In this document: piece after piece, positions 55,429 through 63,785 of the stretch
How positions within the stretch are numbered: position 1 is the first letter of the stretch
How the letters are laid out: every line of letters begins with the position of its first letter
Source: an uncultured Poribacteria bacterium
Lineage (GTDB): Bacteria > Poribacteria > WGA-4E > WGA-3G
Direction: 5' to 3'
NCBI GenBank assembly: GCA_951828385.1
Contig: OX639973.1
Coordinates: 3,773,200-3,837,199 of the forward strand
Length of the DNA stretch: 64,000 bases
Notes under the pieces: generated by a model
Seen by the model: only the letters and a program-made list of their open reading frames with translations
Databases searched by the model: none
What the model was told of the DNA's origin: nothing
Made by a program: the position numbers and the translations under genes

Positions 55429-56325
55429 ATGAGAATTAACACAGACTATTTCTGGTTCCGACTCTTTAAAACGCGAGGTATAGGTCCTAAACTTCTGGCT
55501 TCTATTGCCAAAATGTTGGAAGCAGAAAACCTAAACCCAGAAACGTTGCCACTCGACCACAACGATCTCTCGGCACAATTTCCAGAATTGGCGAAAATCC
55601 TTAAGGGAAAAATCCGCGAAGAAGATAGAGAAAAGGTATCTGCAGCGTACAAACAACTTAAAGATCAGGAAATTGATATTATTTATCCGGGTCACCCAGA
55701 TTTTCCGCCACATCTCCTTGAAATTGCACCGATCCTATTTGTTAAAGGAAATCAAAAACGTCTCATGTCAGATAGTGTCACAATTGTTGGGGCGCGGGAT
55801 GTATCGGATAAAGGGGTTCGCATCACGAGAAACCTATCTGGCGAACTTGTAGGTAAGGGGATAAATATCGTCTCTGGCTATGCTGAAGGTGTTGATTTAG
55901 AGGCGCATTTAGGCGCGTTAGAAGCAGGGGGAACAACGACAATCGTTCTATCTGACGGCATCAAGCAGCTGCGTCAAAAAAGTGCCTTTAAGCAATTCAA
56001 TTGGGACCGAGATGTGCTTGTGGTTTCACAATTTGACCCAGATACCGAGTGGAGTGCCTGGGATGCATTGGAGCGAAATCAACTTGTGTGTGCCCTCTCT
56101 AAAGCAGTTGTCGTTATTGAATCCGGACCTGAGCGGGATATGCAAGGTAAAATGAGTGGTACCTTTATTACTGCGAAAGCGGCACTTGACCTAAATCTAC
56201 CCGTTTTTGTTGTTAACCCAAGTTGCCTTGACAATGCCCCAAAGGGCAATGCTGACTTGATTGCATTAGGTGGGCATAGCCTCGACCCAGTCAATGGCAC
56301 AGCGGAAATTGCAAAATATCTCTGA
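55429..56325 (+). CDS. DprA/Smf-like DNA-processing protein
   Basis: A 298-residue Rossmann-fold protein of the DprA/Smf family, which binds single-stranded DNA and loads RecA in natural transformation. Features are MRINTDYFWFRLFKTRGIGP at the N-terminus, SVTIVGARDVSDKGVRI near residue 122, VSGYAEGVDLEAHLGALEAG and a C-terminal VVVIESGPERD. It is shorter than canonical DprA (about 360) and has no C-terminal winged helix. No com genes are adjacent; it follows a PIN module in a defence-like cluster, so a defence-associated paralogue is possible. Confidence 0.85.
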   Translation: MRINTDYFWFRLFKTRGIGPKLLASIAKMLEAENLNPETLPLDHNDLSAQFPELAKILKGKIREEDREKVSAAYKQLKDQEIDIIYPGHPDFPPHLLEIAPILFVKGNQKRLMSDSVTIVGARDVSDKGVRITRNLSGELVGKGINIVSGYAEGVDLEAHLGALEAGGTTTIVLSDGIKQLRQKSAFKQFNWDRDVLVVSQFDPDTEWSAWDALERNQLVCALSKAVVVIESGPERDMQGKMSGTFITAKAALDLNLPVFVVNPSCLDNAPKGNADLIALGGHSLDPVNGTAEIAKYL

Positions 56326-56410
56326 AATACCGAGATATTCTAATCTACCACCGAAGCCTGTCACTGGCGAGGTTGAAAACCCCGCCAGCAATAGGACGGC
56401 GTTCTAACTT

Positions 56411-58819
56411 TCACTCGCCTTGAACCAGTTTGAACTTATGCGCGGCTTCCTCTACACCGACGAATCGACTGTAGATCGCCACACGGCTCAATTTGCCTTC
56501 CCAATTCCGGCCGCCACTCGCCTCATCACCGAAAAGCAATGGATAAATCTCCCAATTGCTGAAATCCCCTTGGATTCCGTTGCTAACGTAGACAAGTTCG
56601 CCATCAACGTAGCAGTAGACGTTTCCGTCAAAATAACTGACGATGACGTGCATCGGTTTCCCCGGCTCAATCTTACCGAAAGAAAACTCACCGCCCATGG
56701 CATTCGTTCCAGTCCGAGGCGTGCGGATTCTTACGGCAAAACGGTTTCCATCCTGCCCGAAGGTGAAATTGCGATGCGTAATGTCGTTTGAGAATGAGAT
56801 AATCCGAGCAGGACCACTCTGATCCAGATTATCCGTCGTAACGAGACATTCAAGCGTTAATTGATGGCTCGCCTGACACGCTGCAAGAAGCGTGTCATTG
56901 ACACCCTCGGTGAGAAACGCTCCACCTGTCAGGTCCATCTGCTCATCTTCACCGATTGTTACATCACCGCGGGATTCAATTTCCCCGCTGTCCTCAAGTG
57001 TGCCGTGCCAGAGAAATACGAGTCCATCGCGTGAGCCGGGGAATTCTGTGTGTGTCCCGATGTCAGCCGGTGCTTCGGGGGATACATGGATTGCGAGGGA
57101 TGTCGTTGCCGTGTCACCCTCCGCGTCCATCACCGTGAGCGTTGCAACGTATTGACCAAGACTTTCGTAAACGTGCGTCGGATTCGATTCAGTGGACGTT
57201 GTGCCGTCTCCGAAAGTCCAGTGGTGTGCCAGATCCCCTGCTGCTGCGAAATTCACTGTGAGCGGTGCGCTGCCTTGCAACACATCGGCGGACGCTTTCG
57301 CTTCCGGACGGAGTTTCTCACCGGGTGCGTATGGCGTAAAGCGATAGGCAAAACCACCGTGCGGTGCAGCGAACGTATACTCACCGGGTTGTGCCGTGCC
57401 GACTGGGACGACTTTCATGTTCCACGTATCCACACGATCAACTTTATAGGGTTGCTCTCCCTTCAAATCCAATGTTATCGTCTGCGGTGCGGTTGTATAA
57501 GTCAGGTAGTATTCGCCATGTTTCGCGAGGATATACTGCCCCTTGTCATCGCCGATTGGGTTAAGCGTATCAAATGCTGGTGCGTCAGCCATGAAGTCCT
57601 TGAGGAACGCAATCCGCGGCGGACTCTCACCGCGCAGGATACCGCCTTTTGCCCACCAGAGGAGGTCTTCGGGGTGTTTGTATGTCTCTCCGTGTCCGAC
57701 GTAGCATCCAGAGACAGTGCCTGCCCAGAAGTTATGTACCATCTCTTCCGCGGTAATATTTCCCCACCCCTGCGGAATATCGCCTTCATAACGGCACTCG
57801 TCGTAGATAACAGGCTTTCCGTATTGCGTGCGATAGCGGATGCCTTGTGCCATATTAGAGGTTTGGATGCTGGTATGCGTCACCCATGGCTTGTTGTGGT
57901 CGTACCAACGTCTGCAATTGTGGATGCCACGTAAACGCTGATATGGGTCATGATCGCGGATAATCTGAAAAAACCGATCCCAATCGGATTCTTCTTTCGC
58001 GGGCATAATGTCAAATTCATTTGCGAGCGACCACCAGACATTACGGAACGCCGCTAACCGCGCGACAGCATAACGGATATAGCGATCATCGGTTTCAGCG
58101 TCCATATTCTCAAAATCCCATCGGTCATAAGTATGAAATAGGATAATGTCCGCTTCGATACCGAGATCTAAGAGGTCTTGAACGCGCTGCTCGAAATGCT
58201 GCCAGAATTCAGGGTTGAATGTTGTGAAGTCCCAATCCTTTAGCGGTTTCCCTTCATACGGGTAGTGTACGGGTTCATTTTTGTTGTAGACGTAATCTTT
58301 TGGAAAAATGCACATCCGCATCTTGTTAAAGGGGGCTTCAGTGAGAGTTTCGAGCGTCTGTGCCTCCATCGTCTCGCCTTGATGTGCCCACGCATAACAG
58401 GTCGTCCCAAATTGGTGATACGGGGTTCCATCGGCATATTGCAAGTAGTAATCTTTATAGACACGTACAGGTCCGTGGTTGTCCTCGGACGGTTCAACAC
58501 ACGTAAACTGCCCGGTCTTGCCGTCGAGTTCGGCGCGGTTACTTTTCGTCGTGTACGTCCATTCGCCGATTGCATCGGGCATAAATCGGATTTTGTAAAT
58601 CCCGTCCCCGTCGTAAAACCCGTGCGGCTCAAAAGTCCGATTCTCTTGTTTAAATTCTGCTGTCAATTCGACCTCAGTGAACGGATTGCCTATGTCTGGT
58701 CCATTCAAGGCCAATTCAAATATTCCCCACTGTTCAATCATATTCACCTCTAAATTTTTTTGTGCAGTCACGGTAGCTGCCATACTTACAAAAAAAGCAA
58801 TTGTAAGTTTTATTATCAT
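56411..58819 (-). CDS. Secreted DUF5060/DUF4038 glycoside-hydrolase-like protein with PKD and LamG
   Basis: An 802-residue exported protein with a signal peptide (residues 1-19). DUF5060 lies at about 27-105 (FELALNGPDIGNPFTEVELT) and a DUF4038-type TIM barrel at about 110-470 (YHQFGTTCYAWAHQGE, VWWSLANEFDIMPAKEESDW, GKPVIYDECRYEG; the two Glu are catalytic candidates). A PKD domain is at about 525-600 (HHWTFGDGTTSTESNPTHVY) and LamG at about 610-800. The set matches the apiosidase-like GH140 group. The substrate is probably plant- or host-type pectin or glycan, not shown here. It overlaps the nucleoside-hydrolase gene by 4 bp (ATGA), implying coupling. No C-terminal TWG tag. Confidence 0.82.
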   Translation of the reverse strand: MIIKLTIAFFVSMAATVTAQKNLEVNMIEQWGIFELALNGPDIGNPFTEVELTAEFKQENRTFEPHGFYDGDGIYKIRFMPDAIGEWTYTTKSNRAELDGKTGQFTCVEPSEDNHGPVRVYKDYYLQYADGTPYHQFGTTCYAWAHQGETMEAQTLETLTEAPFNKMRMCIFPKDYVYNKNEPVHYPYEGKPLKDWDFTTFNPEFWQHFEQRVQDLLDLGIEADIILFHTYDRWDFENMDAETDDRYIRYAVARLAAFRNVWWSLANEFDIMPAKEESDWDRFFQIIRDHDPYQRLRGIHNCRRWYDHNKPWVTHTSIQTSNMAQGIRYRTQYGKPVIYDECRYEGDIPQGWGNITAEEMVHNFWAGTVSGCYVGHGETYKHPEDLLWWAKGGILRGESPPRIAFLKDFMADAPAFDTLNPIGDDKGQYILAKHGEYYLTYTTAPQTITLDLKGEQPYKVDRVDTWNMKVVPVGTAQPGEYTFAAPHGGFAYRFTPYAPGEKLRPEAKASADVLQGSAPLTVNFAAAGDLAHHWTFGDGTTSTESNPTHVYESLGQYVATLTVMDAEGDTATTSLAIHVSPEAPADIGTHTEFPGSRDGLVFLWHGTLEDSGEIESRGDVTIGEDEQMDLTGGAFLTEGVNDTLLAACQASHQLTLECLVTTDNLDQSGPARIISFSNDITHRNFTFGQDGNRFAVRIRTPRTGTNAMGGEFSFGKIEPGKPMHVIVSYFDGNVYCYVDGELVYVSNGIQGDFSNWEIYPLLFGDEASGGRNWEGKLSRVAIYSRFVGVEEAAHKFKLVQGE

Positions 58820-59793
58820 CTTCTCGGCGGTTTAACCATCAAATTCTCAATAATTTCGGTAAACTCACTATCGGACAACCTTGCACCCAGATAAGAGCGA
58901 AAACCGGGTTGCATCTTCCACTCAAAACCATTCAGTAGTCTCCCGCTGCCTTCTGTAACCTCAGTGAAATAGTCGTCCAGACCCCGCACTCCATATAAAA
59001 CAGCAACTTGATCCCAACTGGCACGTCCCTTGTACTGCCCGTTGAACCACTGATAATACGCTTCTCGTACCGGATTTTCAGCTGGTGATTCTGCAAGTTT
59101 CGTACCCGTGCGGACAGATCCACCATGCTGACTGATAACAAGCCGTGTGGGCCAATTGCGGATTACCTCTTCCGTCTGATCAACCAAGTCGTGACGAACC
59201 GTGTTGAAATTGTCGTTGACAAGCCCCGCCATCACCACGAGTTCAGTAACTTTTTGGTCAATCAGCTTAGGATCGGTTTTCAAGAGATCATAGAGATTGT
59301 TAAGAAACCCGACACTGATAATCGTTACTGAATTATCCGGTTGTTCGCCTAACACTTCCAAATAGAGTTCAAGGGAGCTGGATAATTCAATAGAAGGCGG
59401 ATTGTGCGGGAAGTTAGCGAGACTATCCAGATATTTTGATGTATCAGGGTTGGCGAGATCACCTTTGTAGACACCAATAGGTATTTCACCACGATTGTAC
59501 CACGTGTTTATCGCGCGAATGGCGTTGGCACCGTTTGGATGCACTTCGTTGAAGCTAATCGCGAGGATTTCTGCTTCTCCACTGTCTGCAAGCGTATGCA
59601 GCACAGCCAATGCCCCCACGTCATCTACGTCGAAACACATATCTGTCTCAAATATTATCTTTTTCGGAAGCACTTTCTCGGTATCTTGTGCTACGGAATT
59701 GGTTGGTATAATTATCATAGTAAAGAGCGTCAATATTGTCGCAAAATACGAAACTCTCAAGTTTCGCTTGAAATAAAAAATAGAATACTGCAT
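58816..59793 (-). CDS. Secreted inosine-uridine-preferring nucleoside hydrolase family protein
   Basis: A 325-residue protein with an N-terminal signal (about 1-36). The family metal motif DxDxxxDD appears as ETDMCFDVDDVGALAVLH near residue 49-66, where the first Asp fits. NFPHNPPSIELSSSLELYLE and VTIISVGFLNNLYDLL follow, with LVVMAGLVND. The typical reaction is hydrolysis of ribonucleosides to base and ribose. It sits in a coupled unit with the glycoside-hydrolase-like gene, upstream of it on the minus strand. Confidence 0.85.
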   Translation of the reverse strand: MQYSIFYFKRNLRVSYFATILTLFTMIIIPTNSVAQDTEKVLPKKIIFETDMCFDVDDVGALAVLHTLADSGEAEILAISFNEVHPNGANAIRAINTWYNRGEIPIGVYKGDLANPDTSKYLDSLANFPHNPPSIELSSSLELYLEVLGEQPDNSVTIISVGFLNNLYDLLKTDPKLIDQKVTELVVMAGLVNDNFNTVRHDLVDQTEEVIRNWPTRLVISQHGGSVRTGTKLAESPAENPVREAYYQWFNGQYKGRASWDQVAVLYGVRGLDDYFTEVTEGSGRLLNGFEWKMQPGFRSYLGARLSDSEFTEIIENLMVKPPRR

Positions 59794-59999
59794 TTACGCC
59801 TATCAATGTCTCCAATCCGTTTGTAAGGTGAGAATTACTCTACGGCTAAGTATACTTAAAAAATTGGGGAATGTCAAGGACTTCTGTGCCACCAGATTCT
59901 TGAACAAAACTGTTCATAAATTGGACAGTAAAAATAATACGGTTGTCTAATATTCAGTGAAAACCCGCTTTCAGAGGTATTTTGCGCCTGAATTGCCTT

Positions 60000-60015
60000 T
60001 GGCATGGAAATTGCT
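60000..60015 (+). promoter_or_regulatory. Sigma-54 promoter, copy 1
   Basis: TGGCAT (60000-60005), GGAAA, TTGCT (60011-60015) match the -24/-12 consensus TGGCAC-N5-TTGCW with correct spacing. A family A element is inserted 9 bp downstream at 60024, near the expected start site. A second copy is at 63743. Confidence 0.8.
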
Positions 60016-60023
60016 CAGTATAT

Positions 60024-60149
60024 TATAGTGAAGCCCATAAATAAGTGGACATCTTTGTAGCATAAACTGTTAGTTTGTGCCAGTCTGAATGCCTGTTATA
60101 GGTATTCAGACTGTTGGAGAGTGCCCAATTAACTATAGATTTTACTATA
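60024..60149 (+). mobile_element. Family A MITE-like element, copy 9
   Basis: A standard 126-bp copy from TATAGTGAAGCCCATAAAT to GATTTTACTATA. Comparison with the sigma-54 leader at 63.7 kb, which lacks it, gives the empty site: TATTAAACAACGCTGAG there, TATAT then element then AAACGCTCAG here. This is consistent with insertion at TA with TA duplication. Confidence 0.9.
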
Positions 60150-60165
60150 AAACGCTCAGTAAAAC

Positions 60166-60241
60166 CTGGGAAAGCCTACCTCCTTGGGGAAATACGGAGC
60201 GATGCAAAGGCTTTCCCAGATCTCAATTGCTGCATCGCTCC
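60166..60241 (+). ncRNA. Structured 5' leader RNA (pseudoknot), copy 1
   Basis: Segment A (CTGGGAAAGCCT, 60166-60177) pairs with A' (AGGCTTTCCCAG, 60208-60219), 12 bp. Segment B (GGAGCGATGCA, 60196-60206) pairs with B' (TGCATCGCTCC, 60231-60241), 11 bp. The order A-B-A'-B' gives an H-type pseudoknot or two exclusive hairpins. The region between A and B holds a small CCTCC/GGGG stem-loop. The copy at 63786 keeps all pairings with compensatory changes. It lies between a sigma-54 promoter and a lipoprotein gene, whose ATG is 43 nt further on. No known riboswitch family was recognised. Confidence 0.8.
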
Positions 60242-60283
60242 ATCTATCTATCTGTCTGTACTGTGTGCAAAGGAGAAAGAATC

Positions 60284-60676
60284 ATGAAGAGATGGAAAAG
60301 TCTACTTTTTATTCTCGCATGTCTATCACAGATTAGCTGCGCGGCACTCTTAACGGAACAAGAGTATGTCTTGATTGATCGTCCGGTGAGTGAAAAGGCA
60401 ACTTTCAACGGCGAAATTTATTCACTTCCAGAAAGCGCGAGCATTCGGAAGGTTGTGCTGCTCGGCTCTGGAAAAATCCGAAACATTGAAATTCACGTAC
60501 GTGACAAGCGAAATCAATGGGAACCGGTCAAGAAAGTACCCGGCGGCATCGAATTCCCGTTTGAAATCTCACTTATCGCCGAGACAGACGCTATCAAAAT
60601 TATAAAACACGCAATGACTGGAGCCGGGCGCATTGAGACGGTTCAATTTTACACGGTTGCTGATAAAGGAAATTAA
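60284..60676 (+). CDS. Small lipoprotein of unknown function
   Basis: A 130-residue protein with lipoprotein signal MKRWKSLLFILACLSQISCA, cysteine at residue 19. The rest is predicted beta-rich (YVLIDRPVSEKATFNGEIYS, RKVVLLGSGKIRNIEIHVRD). AAAGGAG lies before the ATG at 60284. It is expressed from the sigma-54 promoter with the pseudoknot leader. It is followed by two TolB-like propellers and a LamG protein, likely one regulon. In-frame sequence upstream of 60284 translates the leader and is not protein. Confidence 0.75.
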   Translation: MKRWKSLLFILACLSQISCAALLTEQEYVLIDRPVSEKATFNGEIYSLPESASIRKVVLLGSGKIRNIEIHVRDKRNQWEPVKKVPGGIEFPFEISLIAETDAIKIIKHAMTGAGRIETVQFYTVADKGN

Positions 60677-60775
60677 GTTTTCTGAGCTCCTTTATCTCCC
60701 ACACCACAGTACCTTTTCAGGTACCTTCCTGAGTCAAACGGATTATTTCTGAATCACACATTGGAGAATAGAAAA

Positions 60776-61774
60776 ATGAAAGGTAAACTTATCTATACCC
60801 CGTTGCGGACAACAGTGATATTCGTGTATTTCCTACTTGCGATGGGATTTTATGCACAAGCATCTGATCCTACACATATCGTCTTCACTTCTCCGAGAGA
60901 GGGGAACGCTGAAATTTACATCATGGATATAAACGGGAAGAATCTTCGGAACCTTACAAACCATCCAGCACATGATTCTCAACCAGCGTTTTCACCCGAC
61001 GGACGTTGGATGGCTTTTGTTTCTAATCAGAGTGGCACTAACAGAATTTATCTGATGAATAGGAATAACAACGTAATCCGTCCATTAACGAACCATCTGA
61101 GATCAACAGGAGATTTTGATCCCAATTGGTCGCCGGATGGACAGTGGATTGCCTTTACGTTCAGAAAAGGGGAGGGGCCAGCGTCTCAATATAACATTTA
61201 CAAAATCAATGTCAACAGCGGAGACCTGCAGCAACTTACAGACACCAAATACAATAGGGATCCTGCATGGTCGCCGGATGGAGACCGAATTATGTTCTTT
61301 TCTGATGGAAAAGAGAGACATGATCTCTATGTGATGAAGGCGAATGGGAAAGGTTTAAGACGCGTTATAGTAAGGAATCCCGGGGGATACAGTCCTGCGT
61401 GGTCGCCGGATGGAAAACAGATTGCCTATGAGCGTTTGGGGCTTGAGGGACGAGGCATTTATATCATGACTGCAGAGGGGCAACACGACCAGAGAGTGAC
61501 ACCGAAAAATACATGGGGTGAGAATCCTGCGTGGTCGCCGGATGGACACTGGATCGCCTATGAGTTAGAACTTGTAAGTCCGTGGGGTAACCCAAATCGA
61601 GATTCAAATATCTATCTTGTCAGTCCTGACGGTGCCGAAACTCGTCAATTAACACAGCATCCGGCAAGGGATCGTTATCCTGCGTGGGTGCCAGAGAATT
61701 TTCTCTCTGTGTCGCCGACCGCCGAGAAGCAAACGACCCTCTGGGGTAGGCTGAAGCAGTCTGGTAGCGATTAA
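60776..61774 (+). CDS. Secreted TolB-like propeller with C-terminal TWG tag, copy 1
   Basis: A 332-residue protein with a signal peptide (about 1-30, ending YAQA). PD40 blades carry repeated WSPDG (PNWSPDGQWIAFTF, PAWSPDGDRIMFFS, PAWSPDGKQIAYER). The C-terminus is GFLSV-like followed by QTTLWGRLKQSGSD. TTGGAG lies before the ATG at 60776; a TTG five codons earlier overlaps the Shine-Dalgarno and is not preferred. It shares family and tag with the gene at 62624. It probably acts at or outside the cell surface. Confidence 0.85.
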   Translation: MKGKLIYTPLRTTVIFVYFLLAMGFYAQASDPTHIVFTSPREGNAEIYIMDINGKNLRNLTNHPAHDSQPAFSPDGRWMAFVSNQSGTNRIYLMNRNNNVIRPLTNHLRSTGDFDPNWSPDGQWIAFTFRKGEGPASQYNIYKINVNSGDLQQLTDTKYNRDPAWSPDGDRIMFFSDGKERHDLYVMKANGKGLRRVIVRNPGGYSPAWSPDGKQIAYERLGLEGRGIYIMTAEGQHDQRVTPKNTWGENPAWSPDGHWIAYELELVSPWGNPNRDSNIYLVSPDGAETRQLTQHPARDRYPAWVPENFLSVSPTAEKQTTLWGRLKQSGSD

Positions 61775-61832
61775 ATTAAAGCAGGCATCACCTTTTTCGC
61801 ACAATTTTTCGCACAATATAAGGAGATTAAAA

Positions 61833-62627
61833 ATGATACACCGACACATCCTCATCTCTCTCTTTTTACTAATATTAATCCCACTGAGTGCTAAAGCACT
61901 ACCACCCCCTTCACCAGCAGGCGGCGGTATGTTGAAACTGGATGAAAACCACGATTTCGTTGCGACGGTTGAGGCGTGGTTTCCCAATAAACAGTTCAAG
62001 GGATTGACCGCAGAAGCATGGATATATTTTCAAGAACCACCGCAACCCCTCAGTTTTTGGTCAATTATTGGGCAAGAAGGGCGATTCAATCTGGTTATTC
62101 ATGGTAATGGTGGCACGTTAGGTGCATGGGGATACGACGAAGATGCGAACGGAGGTCCAATAGTTGCCGGCGGTACACCACTGCCCAAAGAAGAATGGGT
62201 GCACGTCACAGCAATTTATGATGCATCAGCGGGGAAAGGATTTAACGGAAAGGGCGGCAATTGGTGCTGCCCAGGTGGTCATCTCATCAAATCAGACAAG
62301 CCATTTCGTATCGGCGGTATCATCTTCCAAGATCCGGAACAAGTGCGGTTTGGTGGGGAAAATGTGAAACTTCGGGGTTATATTGATGAAGTCCGAATTT
62401 CCAATATCGTGCGATATGTCGGACCGGAGTGGGAGGTACCTAAAGGAAGATTCGAGGTCGATAAACATACCATTTCGCTGTGGCATTTCGATGAAGAAAC
62501 CGGTTTTAACCGTTTCAAAGATGCGTCCGGAAATGGACATCATCTCTGGAGGAGCGGTGTTATTGGCAGTTTGGCTGTTGAAGCAGAAAGAAAACTCACA
62601 ACCACATGGGGACAACTTAAGCGATGA
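61833..62627 (+). CDS. LamG-domain exported protein with C-terminal TWG tag
   Basis: A 264-residue protein with a signal peptide (about 1-22), one LamG domain (AEAWIYFQEPPQPLSFWSII, KEEWVHVTAIYDASAGKGF, LRGYIDEVRISNIVRYVG) and the end KLTTTWGQLKR. AAGGAG lies before the ATG at 61833. Its stop overlaps the next ATG by 4 bp (ATGA), so the two are coupled. It is the same fold as the tagged LamG protein at 38.9 kb. Confidence 0.87.
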   Translation: MIHRHILISLFLLILIPLSAKALPPPSPAGGGMLKLDENHDFVATVEAWFPNKQFKGLTAEAWIYFQEPPQPLSFWSIIGQEGRFNLVIHGNGGTLGAWGYDEDANGGPIVAGGTPLPKEEWVHVTAIYDASAGKGFNGKGGNWCCPGGHLIKSDKPFRIGGIIFQDPEQVRFGGENVKLRGYIDEVRISNIVRYVGPEWEVPKGRFEVDKHTISLWHFDEETGFNRFKDASGNGHHLWRSGVIGSLAVEAERKLTTTWGQLKR

Positions 62628-63559
62628 AACAAAAACTTACCTATATTGTGTCGGGAACAATTATACTATTAGGATGCTTTCTGCTTACGGTAAACCTTTG
62701 GGCACAAGCATCTGACGTTACGCACATTGCCTTCGTTTCTCGGCGAACAGGGAATAGTGACATCTACATTATGGATATAAAAGAAAAAAATATCCAAAAC
62801 TTCACAAACCACCCAGCATGGGACTTTTCTCCAACCTTCTCGCCCAATGGCCGATGGATGGCTTATGTGTCCGACCGAGATATTTATCTGATGAATTTAG
62901 CAGCAAAAGAGCGTCACCGGTTAACAGAAGGTCGGAGCCCTGACTGGTCCCCAGACGGTGAATCTATTGTCTTTGTCTCCAGTCGATCAGGTCAGTCTAA
63001 TATCTACAAAATGAATGTCAACGGCGAAGCGGTTCAACAACTGACAAACGAGGGAAGTAATGACAGTCCATCGTGGTCGCCGGACGGTGAATCAATTATT
63101 TTCAGTTCCAATCGGGATCACGGAATATTTTTGTCGGTCTACGTGATGACTGCCGATGGAAGAAGGCAAAGGAGGCTGGCAGACGGGAGCAGTCCGGCGT
63201 GGTCTCTCGATGGCAAACAGATTGCCTATATTTTAGATATTGCGGGAAGTGGCGTTTATGTTATGAACGCAGAAGGCAAAAACAGTCGGCGGTTGACACC
63301 GGAAAATACATGGAGCGAGAGTCCGGCGTGGTCACCGGACGGTCAATGGATTGCCTATGGAACAGAACTTGAAAACCCATGGGGAAACCAGAATCGAGAT
63401 TCAAATATTCATCTCATCAGTCCGATTGGTGGCAAATCACGGCAATTAACAGACCATCCTGCGCTGGATACTTTTCCGGTGTGGGTGCCTTCTGGTTTTC
63501 TCTCCGTTTCTCCAACTGTGAACACACAAACGACTTTGTGGGGCAAACTGAAGCAGTGA
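62624..63559 (+). CDS. Secreted TolB-like propeller with C-terminal TWG tag, copy 2
   Basis: A 311-residue protein whose start codon overlaps the previous stop. It has a signal peptide (about 1-28, ending WAQA) and PD40 blades (PDWSPDGESIVFVSSRSG, PSWSPDGESIIFSS, PAWSPDGQWIAYG). It ends TQTTLWGKLKQ. It is close to the product at 60776 but has its own residues; the last blade segment and tag (GFLSVSPT, TTLWG) are nearly the same, so the two genes are a duplication. Confidence 0.87.
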   Translation: MKQKLTYIVSGTIILLGCFLLTVNLWAQASDVTHIAFVSRRTGNSDIYIMDIKEKNIQNFTNHPAWDFSPTFSPNGRWMAYVSDRDIYLMNLAAKERHRLTEGRSPDWSPDGESIVFVSSRSGQSNIYKMNVNGEAVQQLTNEGSNDSPSWSPDGESIIFSSNRDHGIFLSVYVMTADGRRQRRLADGSSPAWSLDGKQIAYILDIAGSGVYVMNAEGKNSRRLTPENTWSESPAWSPDGQWIAYGTELENPWGNQNRDSNIHLISPIGGKSRQLTDHPALDTFPVWVPSGFLSVSPTVNTQTTLWGKLKQ

Positions 63560-63742
63560 AAATAAGTATCACGTTTTTCATATTAGAAAGTTTGACTCCG
63601 ATTGATCTTGATTACGAAAGCTGCACCTCTTCGGGCATTTTTTAAACTGTTTCGCCCCTTTTTGTGCAATTTTGCGGCGTACTCGCCCAAATGCGACGTG
63701 CATTAACAGCCATCATACCAAGATTATGGACATATTTGGCAT

Positions 63743-63758
63743 TGGCATGAAAATTGCT
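63743..63758 (+). promoter_or_regulatory. Sigma-54 promoter, copy 2
   Basis: TGGCAT (63743-63748), GAAAA, TTGCT (63754-63758). The -24/-12 spacing is the same as at 60000. The sequence after it (AACATATTAAACAACGCTGAG) aligns with copy 1 with the family A element removed. Confidence 0.8.
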
Positions 63759-63785
63759 AACATATTAAACAACGCTGAGTAAACC

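Noticed and set aside
57050-57934. 294-codon plus-strand frame inside the glycoside-hydrolase-like gene
   Set aside because: Antisense shadow; Arg/Cys-rich composition and no family features.
60166-60241. Cyclic-di-GMP or other known riboswitch
   Set aside because: The conserved sequences of GEMM, SAM, TPP, preQ1 or fluoride types do not match; only the pseudoknot-like topology is shared with some.
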